Shown piece by piece: positions 35,411-45,663 of a DNA stretch of 64,000 nucleotides. Below the pieces are notes generated by a model. The model worked only from the letters and a program-made list of their open reading frames with translations. It was not told the DNA's origin and did not search any database. The stretch's first letter is position 1. The number at the start of each line of letters is the position of its first letter. Both the position numbers and the translations under genes were made by a program. The DNA is from Ceratopteris richardii (lineage: Eukaryota > Streptophyta > Polypodiopsida > Polypodiales > Pteridaceae): positions 222,111,996 to 222,175,995 of the forward strand of contig CM035407.1 in the NCBI GenBank assembly GCA_020310875.1. The letters run 5' to 3'.

Positions 35411-35639
35411 AGTTTTGGCTACATGAACTGATGCAACCTTGGTCAATGATAGTTCACCATAAATGATCCATAATGACTTAGAAGCAACAATTACACTTGT
35501 CATAGAATCAACGATATTCTTACTATGCAAGTATTCCCTTCATCTCCTTCACTGTATTCACCTACCTTGTTTAAGGGAATTTGGGTGACTTGAGCATCCA
35601 TTTTAACTTTTGAATGCACCATCACAATGACTATGTAGG

Positions 35640-36215
35640 AAATTTTGTCCTTTTGTGCCATACATATATAGGTTTTGGTTCACTAGTACAAATGACTCAA
35701 AGTTTGCTAGAGGTTTAGCAAAGCTCATTACTATGTTTTTGTTCAAATTCTGAGATAAAGTCAATTGTTGCACGAGGGTATTTAGTCACTGGTCTTGACT
35801 AAAAGCAATGATGTGTTCTGTATGTTTATTGTTAAGGATAACTTGGATGGTACTAATTACCCATTGTGGTCATATAGTATGTGTCATGTATTGATAGATA
35901 AAGGTCTATGGAATATTGTGAAGGGTGTCAAAAAATGTCCTATTACATCTGTACATATAGTTATTGAAGGTGATGTCGATGTGTTGAGGATGATGATCTT
36001 CAATTACATGGTCGTGTTGCGATTCTTGCTACACCGATTGCAGAGCAACTTCATTGGGATGGCAAAGATGCTCAGACGCATGCATTGATAGCTTTGTCTA
36101 TTGGTGCATGAAGCAATCCTAAGTTCTTGAATTATGCACTAAGGATTTCTCTTGATACATGAGACATAAATTTACACTCATTGTAGCATATACTTAAGGA
36201 ACTTCAAAGGTTAAT
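35640..36215 (+). pseudogene. copia B-type 5' leader and gag fragment
   Basis: The frame from 35,795 reads N-L-D-G-T-N-Y-P-L-W and K-G-L-W-N-I-V-K-G-V, very close to the gag start at 37,694 in copia B (K-L-D-G-T-N-Y-P-L-W). The untranslated leader before it (ttgtgccat...ttttggttca) is also shared with 37.54-37.69 kb. There are no LTRs at this site; it is a truncated relative of B. Confidence 0.75.
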
Positions 36216-36244
36216 GTCTAGTATCTTGGTCAAAAGTAAATGAG

Positions 36245-37114
36245 ATAGTTGGAGAGAATCTCATGTATTTTAAGGATCCAAAAGCCATGAGTCCTTTTGA
36301 ATTTAAAAAGCAAATCACTCTCTAAAATTTTGGATCACTCTTAGGTGGAATCTATAAACAATCATCAAGCAAAAGTGTATATATACACTATAAAATTTGG
36401 TCGTGGTAATCATAACTGATATGAGCTGATCATCAGCAATACATTTATACTTCATTTTCATTGCTACATGTAACTTTTTTCACTATCAGAGTATATTGAG
36501 TAAAGTTTATCAAGTTCTCTAAATCATTTCTTTATATCTATGTACTCATTATCCAATCTATCAATTGGAATACAAAGGTAGGATTGCAATCAACATGTCT
36601 ACAAAGTTTCATAGTCATCCAATCTCTAGATCTTGAGTTATAAATAAATCAAGGTGATTGTGTTTGTGTATCTCCTTCTTCTTGAAAAGTCAGGATTACC
36701 CGTTCGAACTTCTTATACACATTAATTTGAGTATAGTCCTCCTAAATTCATAAAATAACTTTTTATAGCTCACTCAATACTTAATTTGAAGGTGTTCAAA
36801 AGTTCTAAGATCAATTGCTACTAGGTTGTGAGCTTGGAGTAAAACACTAAGTTCCTTCTTCAAATAGAAGGTTTTTTGAAAGTGCTTAAGAAGTCTATTA
36901 AGTTTTTTTGGAGTTACTTTGGTTGGTCTAGAGTAGGATTTTGCCAAGACCCTATCATCTCTGTGCATCATCCATCACTCCTCACAATGGTATCAAAGCC
37001 TAGCCATAGAGTGGACTTTATGAGTGATGGATTCCCCTCATCAATTGACAAATTGGATCAAAGCAACTACTGAGCATGGTCTCTAAGTATGGAGACTTAC
37101 TTGCATGGGAGAAA
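36245..37114 (+). mobile_element. copia A2: 5' LTR, primer site and gag start
   Basis: An LTR related to that of A1 ends near 36,985, followed by tggtatcaaagc (36,989-37,000), the Met primer site with one G-to-A change. The gag start M-S-D-G-F-P-S-S-I-D-K-L-D (37,021) matches A1 gag and has a TGA soon after. Copia B inserted at 37,115; A2 gag resumes at 40,801 (G-Y-I-L-G-D-E) and ends at 40,909 with a stop. The LTR 5' boundary is approximate. Confidence 0.7.
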
Positions 37115-37344
37115 CTATTGATATACTTAGGTAGTGATCTGTGTGAACACTCTAGGACCACCGGGGTACTTTTTTCCCTCTTTAGGAGGTTTTTTTCCCC
37201 CAGCTTGTATATATGCCTATTTCCCTAATAGGCTACTTATCTTTGTACATTCTACTGGTAATACATTCAGTATTGTGTGGTGCTCCAAGCTTCTTCTTCT
37301 TCCTTGTGCTGTTTGCATGCTTCTGCATACGCCTAACTCCAACA
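37115..37344 (+). repeat. 5' LTR of copia B
   Basis: The repeat is near-identical to 40,567-40,795. It carries a tatata-type box (gtatatatgcc, about 37,207-37,217) and ends ...CTCCAACA just before the primer site. The first dinucleotide is TA instead of TG. Confidence 0.9.
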
Positions 37345-37693
37345 ATCGGTATCAGAGCAGGTCATCGCTTCATCTAGGGCATCATCGATACTCTTCCGAT
37401 CACAATCTCAGAATCCCATGAAATTCGGTATGCGTACTCAAGGTGATTACGAGATCGAAACCGCTTCTCTTTGTGCTGTCAAAATCGCGATTTGGGCTCA
37501 TTTTGGCCCGCGAATGCACTATCATAGTGCTTGTGTAGGCTATTTTGTCTTTTTGTGCCAAAGATATATACCAGTTTTGGTTCATCAATATAAGTGTCTT
37601 GAAGTCTACTACAGGTTTAGCAGAACTTGTTTGCATAGTTTTGTTCAACTTTTTTAGATACAATCATTTTTTTGCATCAAGGTATTTTAGTGA

Positions 37694-38213
37694 GTGGCCA
37701 TGGCTGAAAGCAGTGATGTATTTTGTATGTTGGCTGTTGAGGATAAGTTGGATGGTACCAATTATCCATTGTGGGTTTATATGATGCATCATGTATTGGT
37801 CACAAAAGGACTATGGAATATTGTGCAAGGTGTTGAAAAACATCCTATTACACTTACGAACATAGGTACTACAAATACAGGTACTAAAGCTGATGCAAAT
37901 GGTATCGAAGATGGTGATATTCTGTAGATTCTGTTGCACTTAATGAAAAGAATATTCGTTGGGATGGTAGAGATGCTCAAGCACATGCATTGATAGGGTT
38001 TTCTATCAAACATGCCATTATTCCTCACATTTGCTCCTACAGAATAGCTAAGGATGCTTAAAATACACTTAACACATTGTACCAGGCTAGGAATGAGGTT
38101 CATGTTGCTTACCTCCAAAAACAGTTGGAGAGTGGGCACATGAATGAAGGTGATTCTATGGACAATTTTATGACAAAGATCAAGGATTTGAAGGAATAGT
38201 TGATTTTTGCAAA
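37694..38213 (+). pseudogene. copia B gag
   Basis: The frame starts M-A-M-A-E-S-S-D-V and reads K-L-D-G-T-N-Y-P-L-W-V-Y-M-M and G-L-W-N-I-V-Q-G-V. It is interrupted by a TAG at 37,925 and continues to K-D-L-K-E at about 38,198. The zinc knuckle is absent because the sequence passes into the inverted RT segment at about 38,214. Confidence 0.8.
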
Positions 38214-39569
38214 TGAAGTCCTCTCAACATACACAACAATGACCAGCAGCACATCAGTAGCACGCGTAACATATAAGGTGCTTTCAGTTGTATTGTTCTC
38301 AAAACCATGTGCAATGAGATAGGCATGTATCTTTTCATACCAAGCACGTGGTGCTTGCTTTAAACCATATAATGCCTTCTTTAACCTGCACACCTGGTTT
38401 TCATGCCCTTTCTGCACAAAGCCACGAGGCTGAAAAACATACACTTCTTCATGCAAGTCACCATTCAAAAATGCTTTTTTAATGTCCAACTAATGTACAT
38501 TCCTACCATGATGAGTTGCAAGTGCGCAGATGCTACGATTAGTAGTCATTCGGCATGTAGGTGCAAAGGTATCATCAAAATCAATGCCTCATTCCTACAC
38601 ATAACCCTTTGCAACAAGCCTAACCTTATACCTGTCAACTGTTCCATCACGTTTACACTTCAGCTTGTATACCCACTTAGTGCCAATGGTCTTCTTTCTA
38701 GGAGGCAAGTCACATGAATTCTAGGTACAATTCTTCATGATAGCATCATATTCAGATTGCATTGCAGCCATTCAATGTTTAGAATTTTGTGCTTCATCAA
38801 ATTAAACAAGTTTAGTCTCATCACAGAGACTCGATGCAGCCATAGCATAGTAATCTGATGCAAAAGAGGCACTATGAGAGCCTGAACGAGTACGATATGA
38901 CAGAGGTGCATCTAATTTACTGTCACACAAAGTCTGCACCAGCCACTTTGGCATAGTTTTTATGTGCTCAATATCAAGTCTCTCATCAACAAGTGCATCA
39001 TGTAAATCTACATAAAAAATGGAATGATCTGCATCATCACATGAAACTTGTAAAGGCTAAGAAGTTGCCTCATTAGGACCAGCACTAGATTGTCCACCTG
39101 TAAAAAGAGGCAGCAAAGTATCATACATGTCGTTAGAGCTAATAGATGTCTCCTTCGTACATGAAAGTAAGGGTTGAATTGCATCTTCCACAAAAATAAC
39201 ATAACGGCTAACCAAAATGTGTTTAGTCTATGGATGATATAGATGATAGCCTTTGCTTTCAGAACTTTACCCAACAAAAATACATTTTACTACTTTATTA
39301 TCCAAATTTCTACGATGTTTTTCAGGCACTAATGCATATGCCAGACAACCAAAGATGGCTTGCAACCATGCCAAGCCTCATATGGAGTGATAGACTGCAA
39401 CAATTTAGTGGGACACCTGTTAAGTACATATGCTACACACATAACAGCCTCAAGCTAGAAATTATGTGGTAAAGCCTAACTCTTGACCATACAGCTCACC
39501 ATCTCCATGACTGACCTGTTCTTCCATTCACCAACTCTATTCTGTTGATGCTCCTCACTGGTCTTCATG
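38214..39569 (-). pseudogene. Inverted integrase-RT segment of copia B
   Basis: On the minus strand the integrase end (Q-Q-N-R-V-G-E-W-K-N-R, catalytic Glu present, about 39.52 kb) is followed by the pre-RT region and an RT. The RT carries [11 protein letters not shown] and [13 protein letters not shown] (38.3-38.49 kb), and ends at Y-V inside the catalytic Y-V-D-D. The plus-strand RT resumes just after this motif at 39,570. The break inside one domain, with both halves present in opposite orientation, indicates an inversion of about 1.36 kb within the element. Confidence 0.82.
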
Positions 39570-40450
39570 ACACACATATTGCTGATTTTTAAGGTTGTTT
39601 TTCATGCCTCATTCAAGATGTCTGATTTGGGACATTTGCATCACTATTTGGGCATTCAGTTTATGCAAGTTGATGGTGGAATGACTTTATGTCAAACAAA
39701 ATATATTGACAGATTATTGCAATGTTTTGGCCTTGAAGAATGTAAGCCTATTGCTACTCCTATGGAGACAGGTTTTACGATTGAGTCTTCATGATGCTAG
39801 AGATGCATTTGATGCTATTCTCTATCATCAGGCTATTGGATGCTTGATTTACTTATGCATTACTCGGCCAGATATTCAGTTTGCTATCTCACTGATGAGT
39901 AGGTTTATGCATTGCCCAGGTGTCAAGCATTGGCAGGTAGTTAAGCACATCTTTTGCTACTTGAGTGGTACCTGGCTACTTGGATTGTTTTATCCCAAGG
40001 GGGATCACTACCGCCAAATTTGCATGCTTTTTCTGATAGTGATTGGGTTGGTTTCTATGACACTCGTGTGTCCACTAGTGGCTTTTGCTTCATGCTTCGT
40101 AGCTCATGTATATCTTGGTTGAGCAAGAAGCAGCTTACTGTGGCCACTTCCAGTTGTGAGGCTGAGTATAGGGCAGCTTTGAGAGCAACTGTTGAGTTTG
40201 TGTGGCTCAGGTGCCTTATGGCTGATTTGGGTGTTGGTCAATCGTCTGCCACCACCATCTTCATTGTCAGTTAGAGTGCATTGGTAGTTGCAAGGAACCC
40301 TGTGTTCCATGCTCACACTAAGCACATTGAGATGCATTATCATTGTGTTAGGGAGAGGTTCTTTGTTGGGGATATTAGCTTGGCATATGTGCCCACATAG
40401 GAGAACATTACAGACCTTTTTACAAAGGCTCTGCCTAGGGAGAAGTTTGA
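39570..40450 (+). pseudogene. copia B RT end and RNase H
   Basis: Plus frames read F-K-M-S-D-L-G-H-L-H-H-Y-L-G-I (RT thumb side), R-P-D-I-Q-F-A (39,868), D-S-D-W-V-G (40,041), C-E-A-E-Y-R-A-A (40,158) and H-I-E-M-H-Y-H (40,326), ending T-K-A-L-P at about 40,430. Several frameshifts and two stops are present. The purine tract and 3' LTR follow in normal order. Confidence 0.83.
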
Positions 40451-40566
40451 AGCTTTCCACAAATCTTTGGGCTTACTTCCTTTTGTGGATTGATTCCACA
40501 TAGGTTGGCACTACCTTATACATGAGTGCCAGCTCCTTGTTCACTGCATCACTCCGAGGGGGGATT

Positions 40567-40795
40567 TGTTGATATATTTAGGTAGTGATGTGTGTGAACA
40601 CTCTAGGACCGTCGGGGCACTTTTTTCCCTCTTTAGGAGGTTTTTCCTCTGACTTGTATATATGCCTATTGCCCTAATGGGCTACTTATCTTTGTACATT
40701 CTAGTGGTAATACATTCAGTATTGTGTGTTGTGCTCCAAGCTCCTTCTTCTTCCTTGTGCTATTTGCGTGCTTCCACATACGTCTAACTCCAACA
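40567..40795 (+). repeat. 3' LTR of copia B
   Basis: It is 229 bp with TG...CA ends, preceded by gaggggggatt and followed by the gaaac target duplication. After the duplication, A2 gag resumes in frame with the part left of 37,115. Confidence 0.9.
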
Positions 40796-40919
40796 GAAAC
40801 TTGTATGGATATATCTTAGGAGATGAGATAATACATGTACTAAAAAACAAAGGCCAACCAACTCAAGAGGATCAGGAAAAGTTGAATACATGGTGTGCAA
40901 AGGATCTATAGAGAGCTCT

Positions 40920-41880
40920 TCTAGCCAAACAATGACTTGTTTGGCATGCTTCAACTTGAAATAAGATTGATCGAACCAACTATCCAAAGTGTTCTTACAT
41001 GATGAAGCATGTTTTTGTTTCAAAGAGACTATGGAACATAGTGGTAGATGTCAACAATTAACTTGACGGTTCTTCTACTACATAGCCTATTGTCATGGAT
41101 TTAGGTTCTTCTTCAAGTACAATGACTTTGCCTTCTCCACCTATGCAAGAGAAACTTAGATGGGATGGAAAGAATGCTCAAGCTCATGCATTCGTTGCTC
41201 TTGCTGAGAAGTGACATATTTGTCCACACATTAGTTCATGCACTACTTCAAGACAAGTATGGGATACTCTTACATCTTTGTATGTCGTGCATAATGAAGC
41301 ACATTTTTCTTATTTAAGAAAGCAATTTGAAGATTTATGTATGGCACAAAATGAGTCAATGGATGTATATGCCACATGCATCAAGGATTTTAAAGAGCAA
41401 TTGGAAAACATTAATGAGATCATTCTTGATGTTTCACTCATTTCTATATTACTCAAAGGATTATCAAAATCTTTTCAAAACTTTTCTACAATAATTTTTT
41501 TGGTTGCAAAATGAAATCCAAATAGATATAATTTTGATATGATTGTGTCTCTTCTTTTGCAAGAAGAACAATCAAGAATAAATAGAAGTGGTTTGCTTGA
41601 GGGAACACAAGAACTTTGTTGAGCCCATCAAAGTCAAATTGATCAAAGTCAAGTTGGTCAAAGTCAAGTTGGTCAAAGTCAAGTTGGTCAAAGTCAAGTT
41701 GGTCAAAGTCAAAATGGTCAAAGTCAAAGTGGTCAAAGTCAAGTTGGTCAAAGTCAAGTTGGTCAAGATGCACAGGTAGAGCACAATCCATTTATTCATA
41801 ATGGTTATGTTTTGCAGAAAGTGGAATGCAGGTTGCGAATTGTCTTTTTGTAAGGTTTTCAAGGGTTTTAAAGTGTTTGG
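40920..41880 (+). pseudogene. copia gag with QSQVG repeat tail
   Basis: The frame reads N-Y-P-K-C-S-Y-M-M (about 40,981), K-R-L-W-N-I-V (about 41,024), L-R-W-D-G-K-N-A-Q-A-H-A (about 41,155) and an open stretch 41,278-41,511 with the gag helical core, then TGA. In the same frame beyond it are L-L-L-Q-E-E-Q-S-R and, after a second TGA, nine near-identical QSQVG units, then E-H-N-P-F. It is related to B-type gag in its N-terminus. The repeat takes the place where nucleocapsid is expected. No LTRs are attached. Confidence 0.75.
41627..41761 (+). repeat. 15-bp minisatellite, nine units
   Basis: The unit gtcaaagtcaagttg repeats nine times with single-base variants. In the gag frame it encodes Q-S-Q-V-G pentapeptides; a tenth unit is cut off at 41,762. 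Because the unit is a multiple of three, the frame stays open on the gag strand. Confidence 0.95.
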
Positions 41881-41969
41881 AAGGTTCAAGTGAACCCTCC
41901 CTTATGTAAACATTTGGGGAATTGAAGGAAAAAAGTAAAGGCATATGAAGATGAAGTGATACGCAGAAG

Positions 41970-42618
41970 TGTATGTATGGCCCCCATTTAAAATTTACAT
42001 AAAAGTGAGCACCAAGATATGCTATCAGTTAGGAGTGGCGTACATAAGTGAATCGACACATAAGGCAAGAGCATGCATTATTCTTAGAGTTAGACTAAGC
42101 AAGGAGAGCATAGTCTACACTAGGAGAGAAGAGCAAGAGACATTCAACTAGTGTGCGATGCAAAGAAGCAAGTGAGACAAAGTGTGCAAGAAGTGTGACC
42201 TAGTGTGTGTGCAAAGGACTGCAGAGAACTAGTAAGCAAGGCAATCAAGGTGGCACAAGGTACCATTGAAGCAGTGTGTGCATTGACAAAAGGTGTCCCT
42301 CCCTCCTACCCTATTGGAAGCTTGAGTGCAAGGTGTGCACAAGAGCAAGCTCCTGGAGAAGGTGGAGGTCTGGTGCAGAGAATGTTGGCAACATAAGTAA
42401 CTTTAGGTATCTTGTAATCTTGTGTGTGTGTGTGTGTGTGTGTATTCTTTGGGATTAAGCACTCTGCATAGAGAACACTTGGTTTTGTTTCATACATTTT
42501 CATTTTATTTTCCTACTGGTAATCAAGATACAAAAGCTTCAATGTCTGTGTTCCACTTCTTCTTCTTCCTTCTCCTACAAAACACTAAAGTCCCTTTCTA
42601 CAAAAGAGTCCCCCAACA
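41970..42618 (+). repeat. 5' LTR of a gypsy-type element D
   Basis: The candidate LTR runs from TGTATGTATGG (41,970) to ...CCCCCAACA (42,618). It is followed by aaatttggcacacccggtgg, a layout (short spacer, then TTTGGC...) seen after LTRs of plant Tat/Athila-type gypsy elements. A (GT)n run lies at 42,421-42,442. There is no partner LTR in the window, so the left boundary is tentative. Confidence 0.5.
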
Positions 42619-42729
42619 AAATTTGGCACACCCGGTGGGACCACAAGGAGGCTTGGGCATAGGAGAACAAATATTTGCAAAGTGTAGAAGAAGTGCAAGG
42701 ATACCAACTGTGCTAGTCTGAGAGGTAAT

Positions 42730-43380
42730 CTTTCTTCTATTTGGAATTCTCTTAGTCTAAGAGGAGTATGAGAAGCTCATGACTGCAACCCGATCTCAAA
42801 CCTTAAGGGTCCGTTGCAAAGCAACAAGAAGAAAAGTTGTTTGAAGGTCAACCAACCCTTTATCATCAACATCATCATTAAGAAACATGGAAGCTCAGGT
42901 AGATTTAGAAACTCTACTCTCCAGGTTAAATATCAAATTTCCATCTTTCAAGGGATTAGCACAATAAGACCCAGATGAACATGTTAGAAGATTTTTGGCC
43001 TTATGTAAGACAACGGGTTTGATGGGAAGAGAAGATGCATTTTTTATTCTTTTCCCAACAACATTAGAAGGGTTAGTAGGTAAATGGTTTAGTGAGTTTG
43101 TCAATAATCACTTCACTACATGGGACCTAATGAAGGGATCATTTAAGACAGTTCCAAAAAGGGAACACAACCAAGAATATTATTGAAGAGTTAGAAACTC
43201 TAAGAGTAGCTCCTGGGGAGACCTTTCCAAAATTTGTTGCTAGAGCCAAGGCATTGATGGCTAGCTAAACCACTTCCAATCTCAACACAGTGTAAAATTA
43301 AAGAGTTATTGTTACCTACAACAACAATTGAAGAGTTCATTAATAGATCCACAAGATTGGAGCAGATTAGGCATCAATAT
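42730..43380 (+). pseudogene. Gypsy-type gag, element D
   Basis: The plus frame at about 42,887 reads M-E-A-Q-V-D-L-E-T-L-L. It continues past a TAA into F-L-A-L-C-K-T-T-G (about 42,990) and L-E-G-L-V-G-K-W-F-S-E-F (about 43,070), a Ty3/gypsy gag core. After a frameshift it decays by 43,380. Zinc knuckles, protease and pol are absent. Confidence 0.7.
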
Positions 43381-43470
43381 GGATGTACCCTGGTGTACCC
43401 TGAGAAGTGTACCCTGACAAGATGTACCCTAAGACGCGCCGCGTCGCGTCGCACCGTGCCGCCTTGAAAA
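43381..43470. repeat. TGTACCCT repeats and GC-rich patch
   Basis: tgtaccct occurs at 43,384, 43,394, 43,408 and 43,423, with spacing of 10, 14 and 15. It is followed by a CpG-dense patch (about 43,433-43,464), rare in this otherwise CpG-poor window. No function is seen. Confidence 0.6.
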
Positions 43471-43530
43471 ATAAGAGAAATTGCAAGTTATGTTAAATTT
43501 AAGAGGAGAGAACTTGAGTGACAACTTCGA

Positions 43531-43600
43531 GAAAGAGTGTAGTGGTAAAAGTAATTCCCTTGAAAGTAGGAGGTTGTGGGTTCAAATCCTCCTACCTTAG
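43531..43600 (+). ncRNA. tRNA-derived SINE-like fragment
   Basis: An A-box-like agtgtagtggtaaaag (from about 43,536) and a B-box-like ggttcaaatcc (43,579) lie at tRNA spacing (about 44 bp). The cloverleaf is poor by eye. The sequence after it (43,600-43,750) has no recognised feature. Confidence 0.45.
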
Positions 43601-43754
43601 GGAATCTAAACCTCTCTATTGCCACTCAAAATTAAAATTGCCTCGCACGTAGCCAACGGTCGCCAAGGGAGCCTTGGGTGCCAACGTATTGCCTAAGTTA
43701 TTGCCTAAGTTCTTTTCCTTAGTCGATGCCTTGGAGTAAGCCGAAGGTGTAAAC

Positions 43755-43882
43755 GTAGGTTCTGGTTCTGGAACTGGAACAGGAACCGAAATCAGAAACG
43801 GAAATGGAAACGAAAATGGAGATGGAGATGGGATCAGAATCGGAATCGCGAACAGGGAACAGAGAACAGAGAACAGAAACCT
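43755..43882. repeat. Degenerate GGAAAC/GGAATC-type repeat
   Basis: Variants of a 6-bp purine-rich unit (ggaaac, ggaatc, ggagat, gaacag) run for about 125 bp. It lies next to the primer site and LTR at 43.9 kb and may be part of that element's 5' leader. Confidence 0.75.
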
Positions 43883-43901
43883 CTGTATTGATGCGTGCAG
43901 A

Positions 43902-44397
43902 GCTCTGATACCACTGTTGATAGGATCTTGATCACGCGCACACAGAGGTTACAAACGTAGAAAACACACAGAAAAATAGAGACAACAAGAGACGAGACCG
44001 AACACAGTATTGGGTGCAATCTCCCCCTATGCACTCTGTTTCGACAGTCCACAGAGCGCATGTATTTATAGGAATTTTTGATTACGTCGAAAAGAGTGGT
44101 TACATGAGAGCGGCTTCGAAAAGCAAGCGTGGAACTAAAAGTTGGTAGCTTTTACAAAAAGCCATTGCTTTCAATAACAGAAACTGCGGTCTACAACGAC
44201 CCTTATTCTAACCATTACTTTTCTATTTGTTTCTGACAATAGAACCTTCTACGAGGGTTTATTTACAAAGTAAATAATAATTATTCGGATTATTGATATC
44301 CGCCCTTTCATGCCTTGCATGCTCCTCACGAACCTTCAGGTGCTATATCAAAAACATCAAAAACACATTAATACATTAATAATTTAACACTCCAACA
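43902..44397 (-). mobile_element. Primer site and 5' LTR of element E (minus)
   Basis: The LTR (minus) runs from TGTTGGAGTG at 44,397 to ...ATCAACA at 43,915, 483 bp. It is followed by one base and tggtatcagagc (43,902-43,913, minus), a Met primer site. A tataaata box lies at about 44,065-44,072. Only the leader remains left of it. It borders the cut end of copia F at 44,398. This LTR start type (TGTTGGAGTGTTAAATTA) is common in plant copia elements. Confidence 0.72.
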
Positions 44398-45663
44398 ATT
44401 ACTTGTTCAACATATTCCATAATTCATAACAGGTAGAGGTTTTGGAAGTGGAAGAGGAAATAGTAACCAAGATCAAAGTCAACAATAGTATCATGCAGGA
44501 GGAAGAGGACAGTTTCAAGGCAGGGGCAACCAAAGAGGCCGCATAAATTTCCAAAAAAATGATTCAAGTAATGATAGTAAAGGATGTTGGAATTGTGGTA
44601 AACCTGGACACTTTGAACGTGATTGCAAGTTGAAGAATCAAAATAAGAGAAGGCAGCAGAATAACTATGCATCCACAAGTGCAGATGATTATGAGAAGCT
44701 ATTCATGGTTCAACATCACATGATGAATACGATGTTTGTTGGTGTTTCAAAATCAAATGATAATGTCTGGTATGTTGATTCAGGTGCTTCAAATCACATG
44801 ACCAGTCATGCAGAATGGTTTAGTACTTTGCAAAAATTGCCAGTTCCTGGATATGTTGAAACAGGTGATGATACATCACATCCTATTGAGCATACATGAA
44901 ACATAGCACTATTGATGGAGGATGGAAAGGTAAAACATCTTGCTGATGTGCTTCATGTTCCAAATATAACAAAGAATCTGGTTTTTGTTGGACAAATGGT
45001 TGACCAAGGATTACAAGTCAGGTTCAATGCTGATGGATTACATGTAGAAGAGTACAAGCAGGATGGAGGATTGGTTGCCAAAGGAAACAAAGTGAGTAGG
45101 ATGTTCACCTTAAATGTGAAGATTCCTAAAATGAATGCAGCCATGTTTGCAAAAGGTGCAGGAGTTATTGCAGATATAGAGATGTGGCACAAACGAATTG
45201 GACATGCAAACTTGCAAATGCTGAAATTGATGCAATCAAAGGAGATTGTCCATGGACAACCAAATTTCAAAGTTGCAGAATTGCAAAAGGTATGTGCAAC
45301 ATGTCAATTTGGTAAAGAGTCAAGAGCATCATTTCCACATGAAAAGCATGTTAGTGAGAATGTACTAGAAGTAGTACATGCAGATGTTTGGGGTCCAGCA
45401 AAGACCACATCTATGGGTGGTTGCAAGTTTTATGTTACTTCCATTGATGACCATACACGCAAAGTATGGGTATATTTCATGAAAGAGAAGAGCGAGGTGT
45501 TCACTCATGTCCAGAATTTTAAAGCTATGGTGGAAAAGCAGACAGGGAAGTACATTCAAACATTAAGATCTGATGGAGGAGGTGAATACATGTCAAATGA
45601 GTTCAACAGTTTTCTAAAAAATCATGGAATTCAACATCAGTTTTCATGCAGGTACACACCACA
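44398..45663 (+). pseudogene. copia F gag end, protease, integrase first half
   Basis: An Arg/Gly-rich tail is followed by the knuckle C-W-N-C-G-K-P-G-H-F-E-R-D-C (about 44,588). The protease has an intact W-Y-V-D-S-G-A-S-N-H (about 44,768). After a TGA at 44,897 come the strand region A-D-V-L-H-V-P-N-I-T-K-N-L, pre-integrase W-H-K-R-I-G-H, zinc C-x-x-C (C-A-T-C-Q-F-G-K), H-A-D-V-W-G-P and S-D-G-G-G-E-Y. The frame stops with TAG at 45,665. Confidence 0.88.

Larger units (their letters stand above)
31421..35630 (-). mobile_element. Large Ty3/gypsy element, deleted copy 3
   Basis: Minus-strand pieces match the element at 50-64 kb in order: the pre-PR1 segment (35.5-35.63 kb), PR1 and acidic linker (34.15-34.93 kb), integrase C-terminus (33.73-34.1 kb), PR2 (31.99-32.4 kb) and the basic region after PR2 (31.43-31.9 kb). 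RT, RNase H and most of the integrase are deleted. Two insertions interrupt it: a solo copia LTR (32,460-33,725) and a fold-back microsatellite (about 34,931-35,410). Confidence 0.8.
37115..40795 (+). mobile_element. copia element B, nested in A2, with internal inversion
   Basis: The 5' LTR is 37,115-37,344 (230 bp) and the 3' LTR 40,567-40,795 (229 bp). Target duplications gaaac flank it (37,110-37,114 and 40,796-40,800). The 5' LTR starts TATTGATA where the 3' LTR has TGTTGATA. A primer site (cggtatcagagc) lies at 37,347-37,358 and a purine tract (gaggggggat) before the 3' LTR. The inside holds gag, a segment with integrase end plus RT in reverse orientation, then the RT end and RNase H in forward orientation. 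Protease and most of the integrase are deleted. Confidence 0.9.

Noticed and set aside
41627..41761. Possible CRISPR-like array
   Set aside because: The units are directly adjacent with no spacers, and the sequence is a plant retroelement gag.
41486..41889. Minus-strand frames with D-F-D-Q-L or T-L-T-N-L repeats and the plus frame with K-V-K-L-V repeats
   Set aside because: These are other-frame readings of the 15-bp minisatellite; the gag frame (QSQVG) explains it.
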